From NCBI GenBank assembly GCA_020433835.1, contig JAGRBY010000311.1:1-5710 (forward strand): a stretch of DNA of 5,710 nt. Reading direction: 5' to 3'. Source of the stretch: Anaerolineae bacterium (GTDB taxonomy: Bacteria; Chloroflexota; Anaerolineae; 4572-78; J111). Positions within the stretch are counted from its first letter, which is position 1, and every line of letters begins with the position of its first letter. The position numbers and the translations under genes were made by a program. Below are positions 1 to 5,344 of the stretch, one piece after another. Below the pieces are notes generated by a model that saw only the letters and a program-made list of their open reading frames with translations, made no database searches and was not told the DNA's origin.

Positions 1-1917
1 GGGGCGGTTGAGATATGCGGCGGGGTTCCGGCCCGGTCGCGCCAAAAGCCAGGCGAAGAGCCGTCCACCAAAAAAGCTACCCGCAATCCAGGCCGCAATC
101 GGCAAAAAAAGCAGGTGTAGGGGCAGCTGAACCGCACGCCCAACATACACCGAACCGGGGCTGCCCTCAAACCCGGCGGTCTTGATAACTATGGCGGTGG
201 CAATGAGGACGACGGCAAGGCCAATCAGGTCGAGACGGTATCGCCGCCAGGCGGGCGGTTGCAGGGCGAGCCTGGCCCGGTCTTCGTTGATCTCCCGCTC
301 GATGAACCAGCGCCCGGTCAGGTAGAGAGCCGCGCCGGTAGCCAGCAGCCCGGCCCCGGTGCCAAGCACGGCTGAGGTGAGCAAACTGCCCGGCGTGGCC
401 CGCATCAGCGTGCGGTAACCCACGACGGCGGCGACACTGACAAAACCAAAGACAACGCCAACCACCGCGCCACCGGCGGTGATGTAACTAACGCGTAGGG
501 CCAGCATCGCCAGCAAATGTCGCCGGCTTGCGCCACGAATGCGCAAGATGGCTTGTTCGCGGCGCTGTGCCCCGGAGAGAACCACCCCGGCGTAGGCCGC
601 CAGCGTCGCCGCCAAGATCGCGCCGGGGATGCCCAGAAAGATGAACATGCGCTTGGCCACCACGGCGTCGTCGCGGGCCACGGCCAGCGTGTTCGAGATG
701 TTATCAAGCAGGAAATCTTGGCGGCTGACAACAGCCGAGACCGCTGCGGCGATTTGCTCGGTCTGGCCCAGCGCAACACCTGGTTCGGCATCGAGCAATT
801 CCCGCTCAACGCCCAGGTCAATCTCACGCAGCGGAGGGCTTTTTACCCGCTCGCCCCGGCTGGTCATGGCCCGCTGAAATGCGGGCAGAACCACCTCGCT
901 AAAGAAGGCGGTATCCACAACCACGGCATTTGGCACGTAGATAAACGTTTCGAGATCGGCCCCCTGGCGGCTGGCAAAGAGGGAGCGGGCCTGGGTGAGA
1001 TCGGCAATGCCGCTGATCCGCGTGGCGAACTGGCTGCCGTCGGGCAGGTCGAGCGCGATGGAATCGCCAACATCGACGGCCAGCGCGGCGGCGGCCTCGG
1101 CACTCAGCAGCGCTTCGCCGCTTACTTGCGCCCCTTTGACCAGCTTGATGGTGGCGTCCCGCGCCGTGTAGCCGGGGTCAAAGCCAAAGACGCGCACCGG
1201 CCCGTCAACCGGCGTTCCGGCGGAAAGTGCTCCCACCGGCAGGTCGGCGAAGGAGAGCTGTTCGGCAAAGGCGACACCATCGAGCGCCCTAATTTTGGCC
1301 GCCAGGTCGATCTGGCTCAGAGGCTTGGGCGCATTGGCCGCCACCGGCGTGAGAACTTCCCGTGTTGAAAAGGTGGCGGCGAAGGCATCGGCCGTGATAT
1401 CCCGCGCGGCGTCAACCATCACCCGGTATTCAAGGCTTACGGTCGCGCCGGGTTCGACCACCCCGATATTGAGACCGGCTTTGGCCGGCCCGGCAGCAAA
1501 GGGATTTTCCCCGGCGGCCTCCCCCGACCGGCTCACAACCTGGCCGTTGACCATAGCCGAACCGGCCACGTAGGCCAGCCCCGCGTTAGGAACGGAGCGC
1601 ACAATCACTTCGTTGGCCGGATTTTCGCCCCGGTTCACCAGTTCCATGCGCACCTGGATGACGTCGTCCGGTTTAGCCGGGCCGCCGGGCGCAACGTGCA
1701 GCGTCAGGCTCATAGCATCGGCTACCGGCGGGGATAAGACAACCTGCATATCAATGGGCAGTGGGGCAACCGCAGCCTGCGTCATCGAGGCTGACAGGCC
1801 ATCGACAAAGAAGAGAATGGCGCAGGTTAGCCCAACCCCAAACATAACCCCGACCATGGTGGACAGGGTGCGGCGGGGATTGCGGATAAGGTCGGCCCAA
1901 ACGTATCGAATTATCAT
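1..1917 (-). CDS. FtsX/MacB-type ABC transporter permease with DUF11-like insert (partial, 3' end missing)
   Basis: The frame is open from ATG at 1917 to the window edge: 639 codons and no stop. It starts MIIRYVWADLIRNPRRT, the usual cytoplasmic lead of FtsX-like permeases. I see TM1 at about residues 20-38, a large extracytoplasmic domain at about 39-420, TM2 at 424-448, then the typical FtsX cytoplasmic stretch REQAILRIRGASRRHLL (454-470). TM3 lies at about 478-502, TM4 at 516-538, TM5 at 562-580 and TM6 at 598-617, followed by a basic linker. TM5/TM6 after a first FtsX core suggest the long duplicated architecture (about 10 TMs, two extracytoplasmic domains), so the rest probably lies beyond position 1. 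Residues about 72-178 read as a DUF11-like domain rather than typical MacB periplasmic domain. A GAGG ribosome site (1925-1928) lies 7 bases before the start. Family knowledge: such permeases work with LolD/MacB-type ATPases, encoded just upstream. The substrate is unknown. Confidence 0.93.
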   Translation of the reverse strand, partial: MIIRYVWADLIRNPRRTLSTMVGVMFGVGLTCAILFFVDGLSASMTQAAVAPLPIDMQVVLSPPVADAMSLTLHVAPGGPAKPDDVIQVRMELVNRGENPANEVIVRSVPNAGLAYVAGSAMVNGQVVSRSGEAAGENPFAAGPAKAGLNIGVVEPGATVSLEYRVMVDAARDITADAFAATFSTREVLTPVAANAPKPLSQIDLAAKIRALDGVAFAEQLSFADLPVGALSAGTPVDGPVRVFGFDPGYTARDATIKLVKGAQVSGEALLSAEAAAALAVDVGDSIALDLPDGSQFATRISGIADLTQARSLFASRQGADLETFIYVPNAVVVDTAFFSEVVLPAFQRAMTSRGERVKSPPLREIDLGVERELLDAEPGVALGQTEQIAAAVSAVVSRQDFLLDNISNTLAVARDDAVVAKRMFIFLGIPGAILAATLAAYAGVVLSGAQRREQAILRIRGASRRHLLAMLALRVSYITAGGAVVGVVFGFVSVAAVVGYRTLMRATPGSLLTSAVLGTGAGLLATGAALYLTGRWFIEREINEDRARLALQPPAWRRYRLDLIGLAVVLIATAIVIKTAGFEGSPGSVYVGRAVQLPLHLLFLPIAAWIAGSFFGGRLFAWLLARPGRNPAAYLNRP

Positions 1918-1956
1918 TGTGAAACCTCGGTGTTGTATATGAAAAGACTTACATAG

Positions 1957-2030
1957 TTCGTAGAACAATTTGCTAAATTGTTCGTGTTCCGGGCAAACGA
2001 AAGGCACAAATTAGCAATTTGTGCTACGAA
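1957..2030. repeat. Paired-hairpin inverted repeat in the ATPase-permease spacer
   Basis: Two 9-bp hairpins with 3-base loops stand head to head: 1963-1983 (GAACAATTT, loop GCT, AAATTGTTC) and 2004-2024 (GCACAAATT, loop AGC, AATTTGTGC). They are bounded by matching 7-base ends, TTCGTAG (1957-1963) and CTACGAA (2024-2030). Each 27-base half is a diverged inverted copy of the other with four differences, and these fall in paired positions so both hairpins stay intact. It lies in the untranslated gap before the permease, on the transcribed operon. Confidence 0.85.
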
Positions 2031-2047
2031 ACTCTGGCTTTCATGCC

Positions 2048-2078
2048 AACTGCGCAAGTTATATGAATTGCGTAGTTC
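2048..2078. repeat. Imperfect palindrome AACTGCGCAA / TTGCGTAGTT
   Basis: Arms AACTGCGCAA (2048-2057) and TTGCGTAGTT (2068-2077) pair with one mismatch around a 10-base AT-rich loop. Part of it (2049-2078) resembles 4823-4854 in the other spacer: both read TGCG, any base, AAGTTAT, then end TTRCGYAGTTC. The AGTTACGCAGTT arms of the 4842-4975 palindrome belong to the same sequence family. This looks like a dispersed intergenic repeat, not a gene-specific site. Confidence 0.65.
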
Positions 2079-2080
2079 AA

Positions 2081-2126
2081 AAGGTGACAGTCACCCTTTA
2101 ATTAACATTCAAGTGACTGTCACCTT
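2081..2126. repeat. 14-bp inverted repeat over the ATPase 2 stop codon; terminator-like on the minus strand
   Basis: AAGGTGACAGTCAC (2081-2094) is perfectly complementary to GTGACTGTCACCTT (2113-2126), with 18 bases between. Each arm is itself a palindrome with an odd centre (GGTGAC-A-GTCACC on the left). In the leftward transcript, the hairpin's loop contains the ATPase 2 stop codon, and the stem is followed by a short T run (TTTT). It could therefore be a weak terminator or mRNA 3'-end stabiliser, or a paired protein-binding site. The short T run makes full termination doubtful, since the permease follows. Confidence 0.7.
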
Positions 2127-2799
2127 GCTCGATAGACCCATCCCGCAGTAAGACCAGTCTTTCCATCTGGTCGGCAACTGCCGGGTCGTGGGTGACAACG
2201 ACCAGGGTCGATTGAATATGGTGATGGGCTTCAAGCAGCAGTTGAACGACAGCCGTCGCGCTCTCCTGGTCCAGCGCGCCGGTCGGCTCGTCGGCCAGGA
2301 TAACGGCGGGTTGATGGACGATGGCCCGGGCGATGGCTACTCGCTGGCGCTGACCGCCGGAGAGCTGGTCGGGCAGGCGCTCGCCCAGGTTGCTCAGGCC
2401 CAGGCGGTTGAGCAGGTCGGCGGTTTGGCGCTCGGCGTTGGCGGTGTGGCCGCACAGGGCCAGCTGCAGGCGAATATTCTCGGCGACGGTTAGAAACGGC
2501 AGCAGGTTGTCGGCCTGGTAAACTACCCCTATGGCATTTTTGCGGAAGGCAACCCGCTCCGACTCCGTTAGCGCGGTGAGTTCCGTTGTCCCGACGGTCA
2601 CGCGACCGGCCGTCGGCGTAGCTAACCCGGCCAGTACACTTAAAAGCGTCGATTTGCCGCAGCCGCTCGGCCCCATGATGGCCAGGCTCGATCCCCCGGC
2701 GATGGCAAACTCCGAGCAGTCCAAAACGCGCAGCGGCCCGGTAACGGTGGGGTGTTCAACCACCAGATCGGTAACGCGGATCGTGTTCAGGTGGCTCAT
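2098..2799 (-). CDS. ABC transporter ATP-binding protein, LolD/MacB type (ATPase 2)
   Basis: The 233-residue nucleotide-binding subunit would sit on the cytoplasmic face and power the adjacent permease. All motifs are intact: Walker A GPSGCGKST (43-51), Q-loop Gln95 in VVYQADNLLPFLTVAEN, signature LSGGQRQR (146-153), Walker B VILADE (166-171), EPTGALD with the D-loop (171-177) and H-loop His204. Length and the EPTGALD motif fit the LolD/MacB (lipoprotein or macrolide exporter) subfamily. I chose ATG at 2799 over an upstream TTG at 2829. It overlaps the ATPase 1 stop by ATGA and has AGGTGG 8 bases upstream, and the protein then begins where family members do (MSHLNTIRV). Its last residues (GDSH, 226-229) are encoded by one arm of the inverted repeat at 2081-2126, so the C-terminal tail was probably shaped by that repeat. 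Confidence 0.95.
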   Translation of the reverse strand: MSHLNTIRVTDLVVEHPTVTGPLRVLDCSEFAIAGGSSLAIMGPSGCGKSTLLSVLAGLATPTAGRVTVGTTELTALTESERVAFRKNAIGVVYQADNLLPFLTVAENIRLQLALCGHTANAERQTADLLNRLGLSNLGERLPDQLSGGQRQRVAIARAIVHQPAVILADEPTGALDQESATAVVQLLLEAHHHIQSTLVVVTHDPAVADQMERLVLLRDGSIEQGDSHLNVN

Positions 2800-3461
2800 A
2801 ACGGCACCACCTGCCGGTTGCGCAGGCAAAGCTGCACATCGGCCCGTTTTGCCAGGGCGGGGTTGTGGGTTACAAAGAGGACGGTCATATCGGTCTCAAA
2901 AACATCGTGGACCACCGCGCCGGCTGTGCTTTCATCCAGTTGAGCCACCATCTCATCGGCCAGCAGTAGCTGCGGGTTGTTAGCCAGGGCCACCGCCAGG
3001 GCCACGCGCTGGGCCTCGCCGCCGGAGAGGTGGCGCGGCAGGTGGCCGGCGCGATGGGCCACGCCCATACGGTCAAGCAGGTGGCGGGCCTGGGCTGCTC
3101 CTGCGGGCGGGCGGCCCAAGCCCAAAGCCAGTTCAACATTCTCTTGCGCGGAGAGGAAGGGAATAAGATTATCGGACTGGAGGGCGATGCCAATGCGGCG
3201 CGCGCGTAGATCGGCCCGCGCGTCGTCGCTGAGGCTGCCCAGCGACACGCCCTCAAATTCAACCGTGCCGCTGTCGGGCCGCAGGAGACCGGCGATGAGC
3301 GACAGCAGGGTTGATTTGCCGCTGCCCGACGGCCCGACCAGGCTAACCTTCTGGCCCGGTTCGAGGGTAAGGTTGACATTGTGCAGCACGATACTGGTTC
3401 CGGCAGCGGAGTGAAACCGCTTGGAAATTTCGGTAAGCCGAACAACCGGGGGGACGGTCAT
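2796..3461 (-). CDS. ABC transporter ATP-binding protein, LolD/MacB type, variant post-Walker B motif (ATPase 1)
   Basis: The 221-residue ABC ATPase has Walker A GPSGSGKST (43-51), Q-loop Gln95 in IALQSDNLIPFLSAQEN, signature LSGGEAQR (145-152), Walker B LLLADE (165-170) with catalytic Glu170, and H-loop His199 in FVTHN. The usual EPTG(A/N)LD after Walker B reads EMVAQLD (170-176), and the signature has GEAQR instead of GQRQR; the catalytic Glu and His are kept, so it is probably active. It clearly differs from ATPase 2, so the pair could form a heterodimer or serve two permeases. ATG at 3461 overlaps the lipoprotein stop by ATGA, with GGAG about 9 bases upstream. Its own stop overlaps the ATPase 2 start the same way. 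Which subunit pairs with the permease is not visible here. Confidence 0.94.
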   Translation of the reverse strand: MTVPPVVRLTEISKRFHSAAGTSIVLHNVNLTLEPGQKVSLVGPSGSGKSTLLSLIAGLLRPDSGTVEFEGVSLGSLSDDARADLRARRIGIALQSDNLIPFLSAQENVELALGLGRPPAGAAQARHLLDRMGVAHRAGHLPRHLSGGEAQRVALAVALANNPQLLLADEMVAQLDESTAGAVVHDVFETDMTVLFVTHNPALAKRADVQLCLRNRQVVPL

Positions 3462-4429
3462 GGGTAACGCTCCGCCGGGGGGGCAGCCCCATAGACCTCG
3501 GCGGCGACTTCGCGGGCGTGGGCCTCCAGGTCAAGCACCACCTGGCTGGCCTCGGCCAACCCGTCCTGGCTCAGCTCAACCAGGTTGACCAGCTCGAAAC
3601 TGTCCTGATGCAGGCTATCGCCTTGAGGCACATTGAGCACAACCCCAACCCCCGGCGCGTAGTATTTGATCTCGTTGTCAATGGCCTCGATCTCGCCTTC
3701 GCGGTTGGCAATGACATTCTGAAACTCGCCAAACGCCACGGTGGTGCTGATGCCGACGGAGACCGGCTCGGCCACCGACGGGTCTTCATCCGGCCCGGAC
3801 GTGCCGATAAACCAGCGCGGCGTCTCCATTGTCACCTTACCCGGCATCAGAATGCCCGGCTCTGCGCCCCCGGCCTTTCCCAACCACGCCGCCTCAACGT
3901 TGGTGAACTCGCCCCCTTCAAATTCTTCGGTGTAGCCGCCCATAATCCAGACGTTGCCGTCTTTGTCGAGCGCGAAGTAGTCGAAGCCCACCTGCGAAAT
4001 CTCACCGGAGTCGGTCGATTGATCGAGCATGGCGATGGTCGGCACGCCATCGATGATGCGCTTAACATCGGTCATCGTGCTAATGACCTGATGGGGCACC
4101 GCACGGGAACCGACTTCGGTGGTACCGGCCCTGATCCACTGCATACCGGGCCGCAGGGGATGGTATGCGTTGGTACTCAAGGTCGGGTCGATGAAGTTGG
4201 CCGGGTCAAAGGCCACTTGGCTGACTTCGGCTTCTGCTCCTTCTGTCTCGTCGGTCGTATTGGTCTCATTTGTCTCATTGGCCGCGGCGGTGGTGCAGCT
4301 GGCCAAAACGGTCATCATGAGTATTAGGGCAGCCAGCAAAACCATTTGCCGCGCATCGGGACTTACTTTAGGCCGCGTCGGTAGAGCTTTATGCCAATGT
4401 ATAGAACTTTGTTGCTTGTAATTAGACAT
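3458..4429 (-). CDS. Predicted lipoprotein of unknown function heading the ABC operon
   Basis: The protein has 323 residues from ATG 4429. After a long polar, basic N-terminus (1-28) comes a hydrophobic stretch (29-42) ending in the lipobox LASC, so Cys45 should be lipidated and the protein anchored outside the membrane. A threonine/asparagine/glutamate linker (46-70, with NETNETNTT) leads to a globular region. There, PLRPGMQW (91-98), IDGVPTI (126-132), DKDGNVWIMGGYTEEF (155-170), EPGILMPG (190-197) and KYYAPGVGVV (255-264) resemble a family of uncharacterised secreted proteins common in Actinobacteria and Chloroflexota. I recall that family by its PLxPGTxxxY, DxDGNVWYFGE, PGIxMP and YYAPGVG motifs; no function is known to me. 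A helical tail covers about 288-313. It is translationally coupled to ATPase 1, which suggests a partner of the transporter: substrate, sensor or accessory subunit. Confidence 0.88.
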   Translation of the reverse strand: MSNYKQQSSIHWHKALPTRPKVSPDARQMVLLAALILMMTVLASCTTAAANETNETNTTDETEGAEAEVSQVAFDPANFIDPTLSTNAYHPLRPGMQWIRAGTTEVGSRAVPHQVISTMTDVKRIIDGVPTIAMLDQSTDSGEISQVGFDYFALDKDGNVWIMGGYTEEFEGGEFTNVEAAWLGKAGGAEPGILMPGKVTMETPRWFIGTSGPDEDPSVAEPVSVGISTTVAFGEFQNVIANREGEIEAIDNEIKYYAPGVGVVLNVPQGDSLHQDSFELVNLVELSQDGLAEASQVVLDLEAHAREVAAEVYGAAPPAERYP

Positions 4430-4437
4430 GAATAACA

Positions 4438-4442
4438 CCTTT
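4438..4442 (-). promoter_or_regulatory. Ribosome binding site that fixes the lipoprotein start
   Basis: On the minus strand AAAGG lies 8 bases before ATG 4429. A GTG at 4438 is in frame three codons upstream, but it overlaps this site and cannot use it, so the ATG is the likelier start. Confidence 0.65.
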
Positions 4443-4498
4443 CTGATTTTTTGGTTTGATAGGGGTAACGCTTCAGCCCATAGACGTTGATATTAGTA

Positions 4499-4597
4499 GG
4501 CTAAGGCTAAGGCTAAGTGGATAAATTTGGGTTGATTTACTGACACCGCAAAAAATTGGCGGGGTTTCTTTGCTTTTTCTTAGCCTTTGCCTCAGCC
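4499..4597. repeat. Inverted repeat with GGCTAA-array arms
   Basis: The left arm at 4499-4517 is three tandem GGCTAA-type units. The right arm at 4579-4597 is its reverse complement with two mismatches in 19 bases (CTTAGCCTTTGCCTCAGCC). The 61 bases between carry no gene. The arms have the look of a dispersed intergenic repeat. A weak CCGC/GCGG stem followed by a T-rich stretch lies inside it, too weak to call a terminator. Confidence 0.65.
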
Positions 4598-4677
4598 TGA
4601 TTTACGCCAAGTCGTCCGGCGACTGAGTAGTTACGCGGGAACTTATGTGACAGATAGCTCAACTATATCAAACCCAC

Positions 4678-4716
4678 ATGAAGTCGGCATGAAGGGTGGA
4701 TGAAGAATATCTTCAT
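4678..4716. promoter_or_regulatory. Phased ATGAAG box array, candidate response-regulator binding site
   Basis: ATGAAG occurs at 4678, 4689 and 4700, and its complement CTTCAT at 4711, so four hexamers start exactly 11 bases apart. The last two also form a perfect dyad (ATGAAG-AATAT-CTTCAT). Family knowledge: OmpR/PhoB-type regulators bind direct repeats of about 6-7 bases spaced at 10-11 bp, one helical turn. It lies about 250 bases upstream of the lipoprotein operon and 630 upstream of the amylase, so the operon is the likelier target. The regulator is not in the window. Confidence 0.45.
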
Positions 4717-4841
4717 TTAAGGAATGAGAATTCATTAACTTCCCCAATTCTGTCGGGTAACTGGTAATTAGAGACTGGAGATTGAATAACCGCTACCTAT
4801 TGACCAATTACCTCAACGCAAATGCGGAAGTTATTGTTATA

Positions 4842-4975
4842 AGTTACGCAGTTCATGTCATTTCGAAGCCGAAGGCGAGAAATCTCCTATATCGTCCAAT
4901 TGCAAACAACATTCGATGGGATTTCTCGGCAAAAAACGCCTCGAAATGACATCCAAAGTTATCAACTGCGTAACT
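4842..4975. repeat. Nested 134-base palindromic element (MITE/REP-like)
   Basis: Three perfect pairs of arms are nested: AGTTACGCAGTT (4842-4853) with AACTGCGTAACT (4964-4975); ATGTCATTTCGA (4855-4866) with TCGAAATGACAT (4941-4952); and CGAGAAATC (4876-4884) with GATTTCTCG (4920-4928). The core loop is about 35 bases. The inner part resembles a type of TGTCATTTCGA...GAGAAATC intergenic palindrome I have seen in several phyla. The outer pair matches the repeat family at 2048-2078. No transposase is encoded, so any mobility would have to be supplied in trans. Confidence 0.8.
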
Positions 4976-5038
4976 CATAAGTGTATTGACGATCCTAAGT
5001 TGTTGTGGCGATTGGGTTTTAATACCTGGAGAAAAATT

Positions 5039-5206
5039 ATGCGGTCACTGATTACAGATGAACATTTTTATGAAGCGCATAGAAGAAACAGTTTGTTTAG
5101 CAGAGGAGAGGCGGCAGATAGTCTCTCCCCAATTTCCTCTCAGACCTTTTGCGGCAAAGCGAACTATGTTATACTTTATGTATCTTCTTTTTCGACCTCG
5201 CTTTGA
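5039..5206 (+). CDS. Possible small ORF, 55 residues, doubtful
   Basis: An ATG at 5039 has a well-placed GGAG (5028-5031, 7-base spacing) and opens a 55-codon frame starting MRSLITDEHFYEAH, ending before the amylase leader. No domain, signal peptide or membrane segment is visible, and the composition looks like random translation of AT-rich spacer. A second, longer overlapping frame (5058-5357) competes with it. I list it only because of the ribosome site; most likely it is not a gene. Confidence 0.15.
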   Translation: MRSLITDEHFYEAHRRNSLFSRGEAADSLSPISSQTFCGKANYVILYVSSFSTSL

Positions 5207-5263
5207 AGCCTTTCCTTCCTACTACCGAACTCCTGGGGTTCGTTTGTTGGAAAAGTTACCCCA

Positions 5264-5293
5264 TTGCCTTAATCACAACTTAATGAATATGCT
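5264..5293 (+). promoter_or_regulatory. Weak candidate promoter for the amylase
   Basis: TTGCCT (5264-5269) and TATGCT (5288-5293) are separated by 18 bases, about 50 bases before the amylase start. An alternative is TTGCGG (5149-5154) with TATACT (5170-5175), but its spacer is only 15. Both are only fair matches to a housekeeping sigma promoter. Confidence 0.25.
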
Positions 5294-5331
5294 GGCGAAA
5301 GCTATCCCTATAGGATTAAACGCTGGAACAC

Positions 5332-5337
5332 AAGGAG
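5332..5337 (+). promoter_or_regulatory. Strong ribosome binding site of the amylase
   Basis: AAGGAG lies 7 bases before ATG 5345. A nearer ATG at 5340 is only 2 bases from it and runs into a stop after four more codons, so 5345 is the start. Confidence 0.85.
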
Positions 5338-5344
5338 ATATGAG

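Larger units (their letters stand above)
4430..5344. other. Long divergent intergenic region, AT-richer than its flanks
   Basis: About 900 bases separate the divergent lipoprotein and amylase genes. Base composition is visibly AT-richer than in the genes. It holds an inverted repeat (4499-4597), a small hairpin AGTCG/CGACT with loop TCCGG (4610-4624), phased ATGAAG boxes (4678-4716), a weak GGTAATT/AATTACC dyad (4763-4812), a nested palindrome (4842-4975) and a GGAGAG/CTCTCC dyad (5105-5128). I saw no tRNA, no convincing intrinsic terminator, and no convincing promoter for the leftward operon. Reading frames here are short and lack recognisable protein character. Confidence 0.75.

Noticed and set aside
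517..1368. Long plus-strand open frame opposite the permease (283 codons)
   Set aside because: It is the antisense shadow of the GC-rich permease gene. The minus frame has clear membrane segments and FtsX motifs, while this one has no recognisable domain.
2885..3445. Second minus-strand frame of 186 codons inside ATPase 1
   Set aside because: It is a shifted frame of the ATPase, which carries all the ABC motifs. This one has the arginine/tryptophan-rich composition typical of off-frame GC-rich DNA.
3518..4327. Plus-strand open frame of 269 codons opposite the lipoprotein
   Set aside because: It is antisense to a well-supported lipoprotein with lipobox and family motifs. The translation shows no domain or signal.
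4546..4580. CCGC/GCGG stem followed by a T-rich run as an intrinsic terminator
   Set aside because: The stem is only 4 bp and the T run is interrupted. Genes on both sides diverge, so no transcript needs to end here.
4842..4975. CRISPR-like repeat
   Set aside because: The arms are inverted and nested, not direct repeats with regular spacers, and no cas genes are present.
4916..5206. Plus-strand 96-codon frame starting in the nested palindrome
   Set aside because: Its first codons lie in repeat sequence and there is no ribosome site at that start. Only the internal ATG at 5039 has one, which I list at low confidence.
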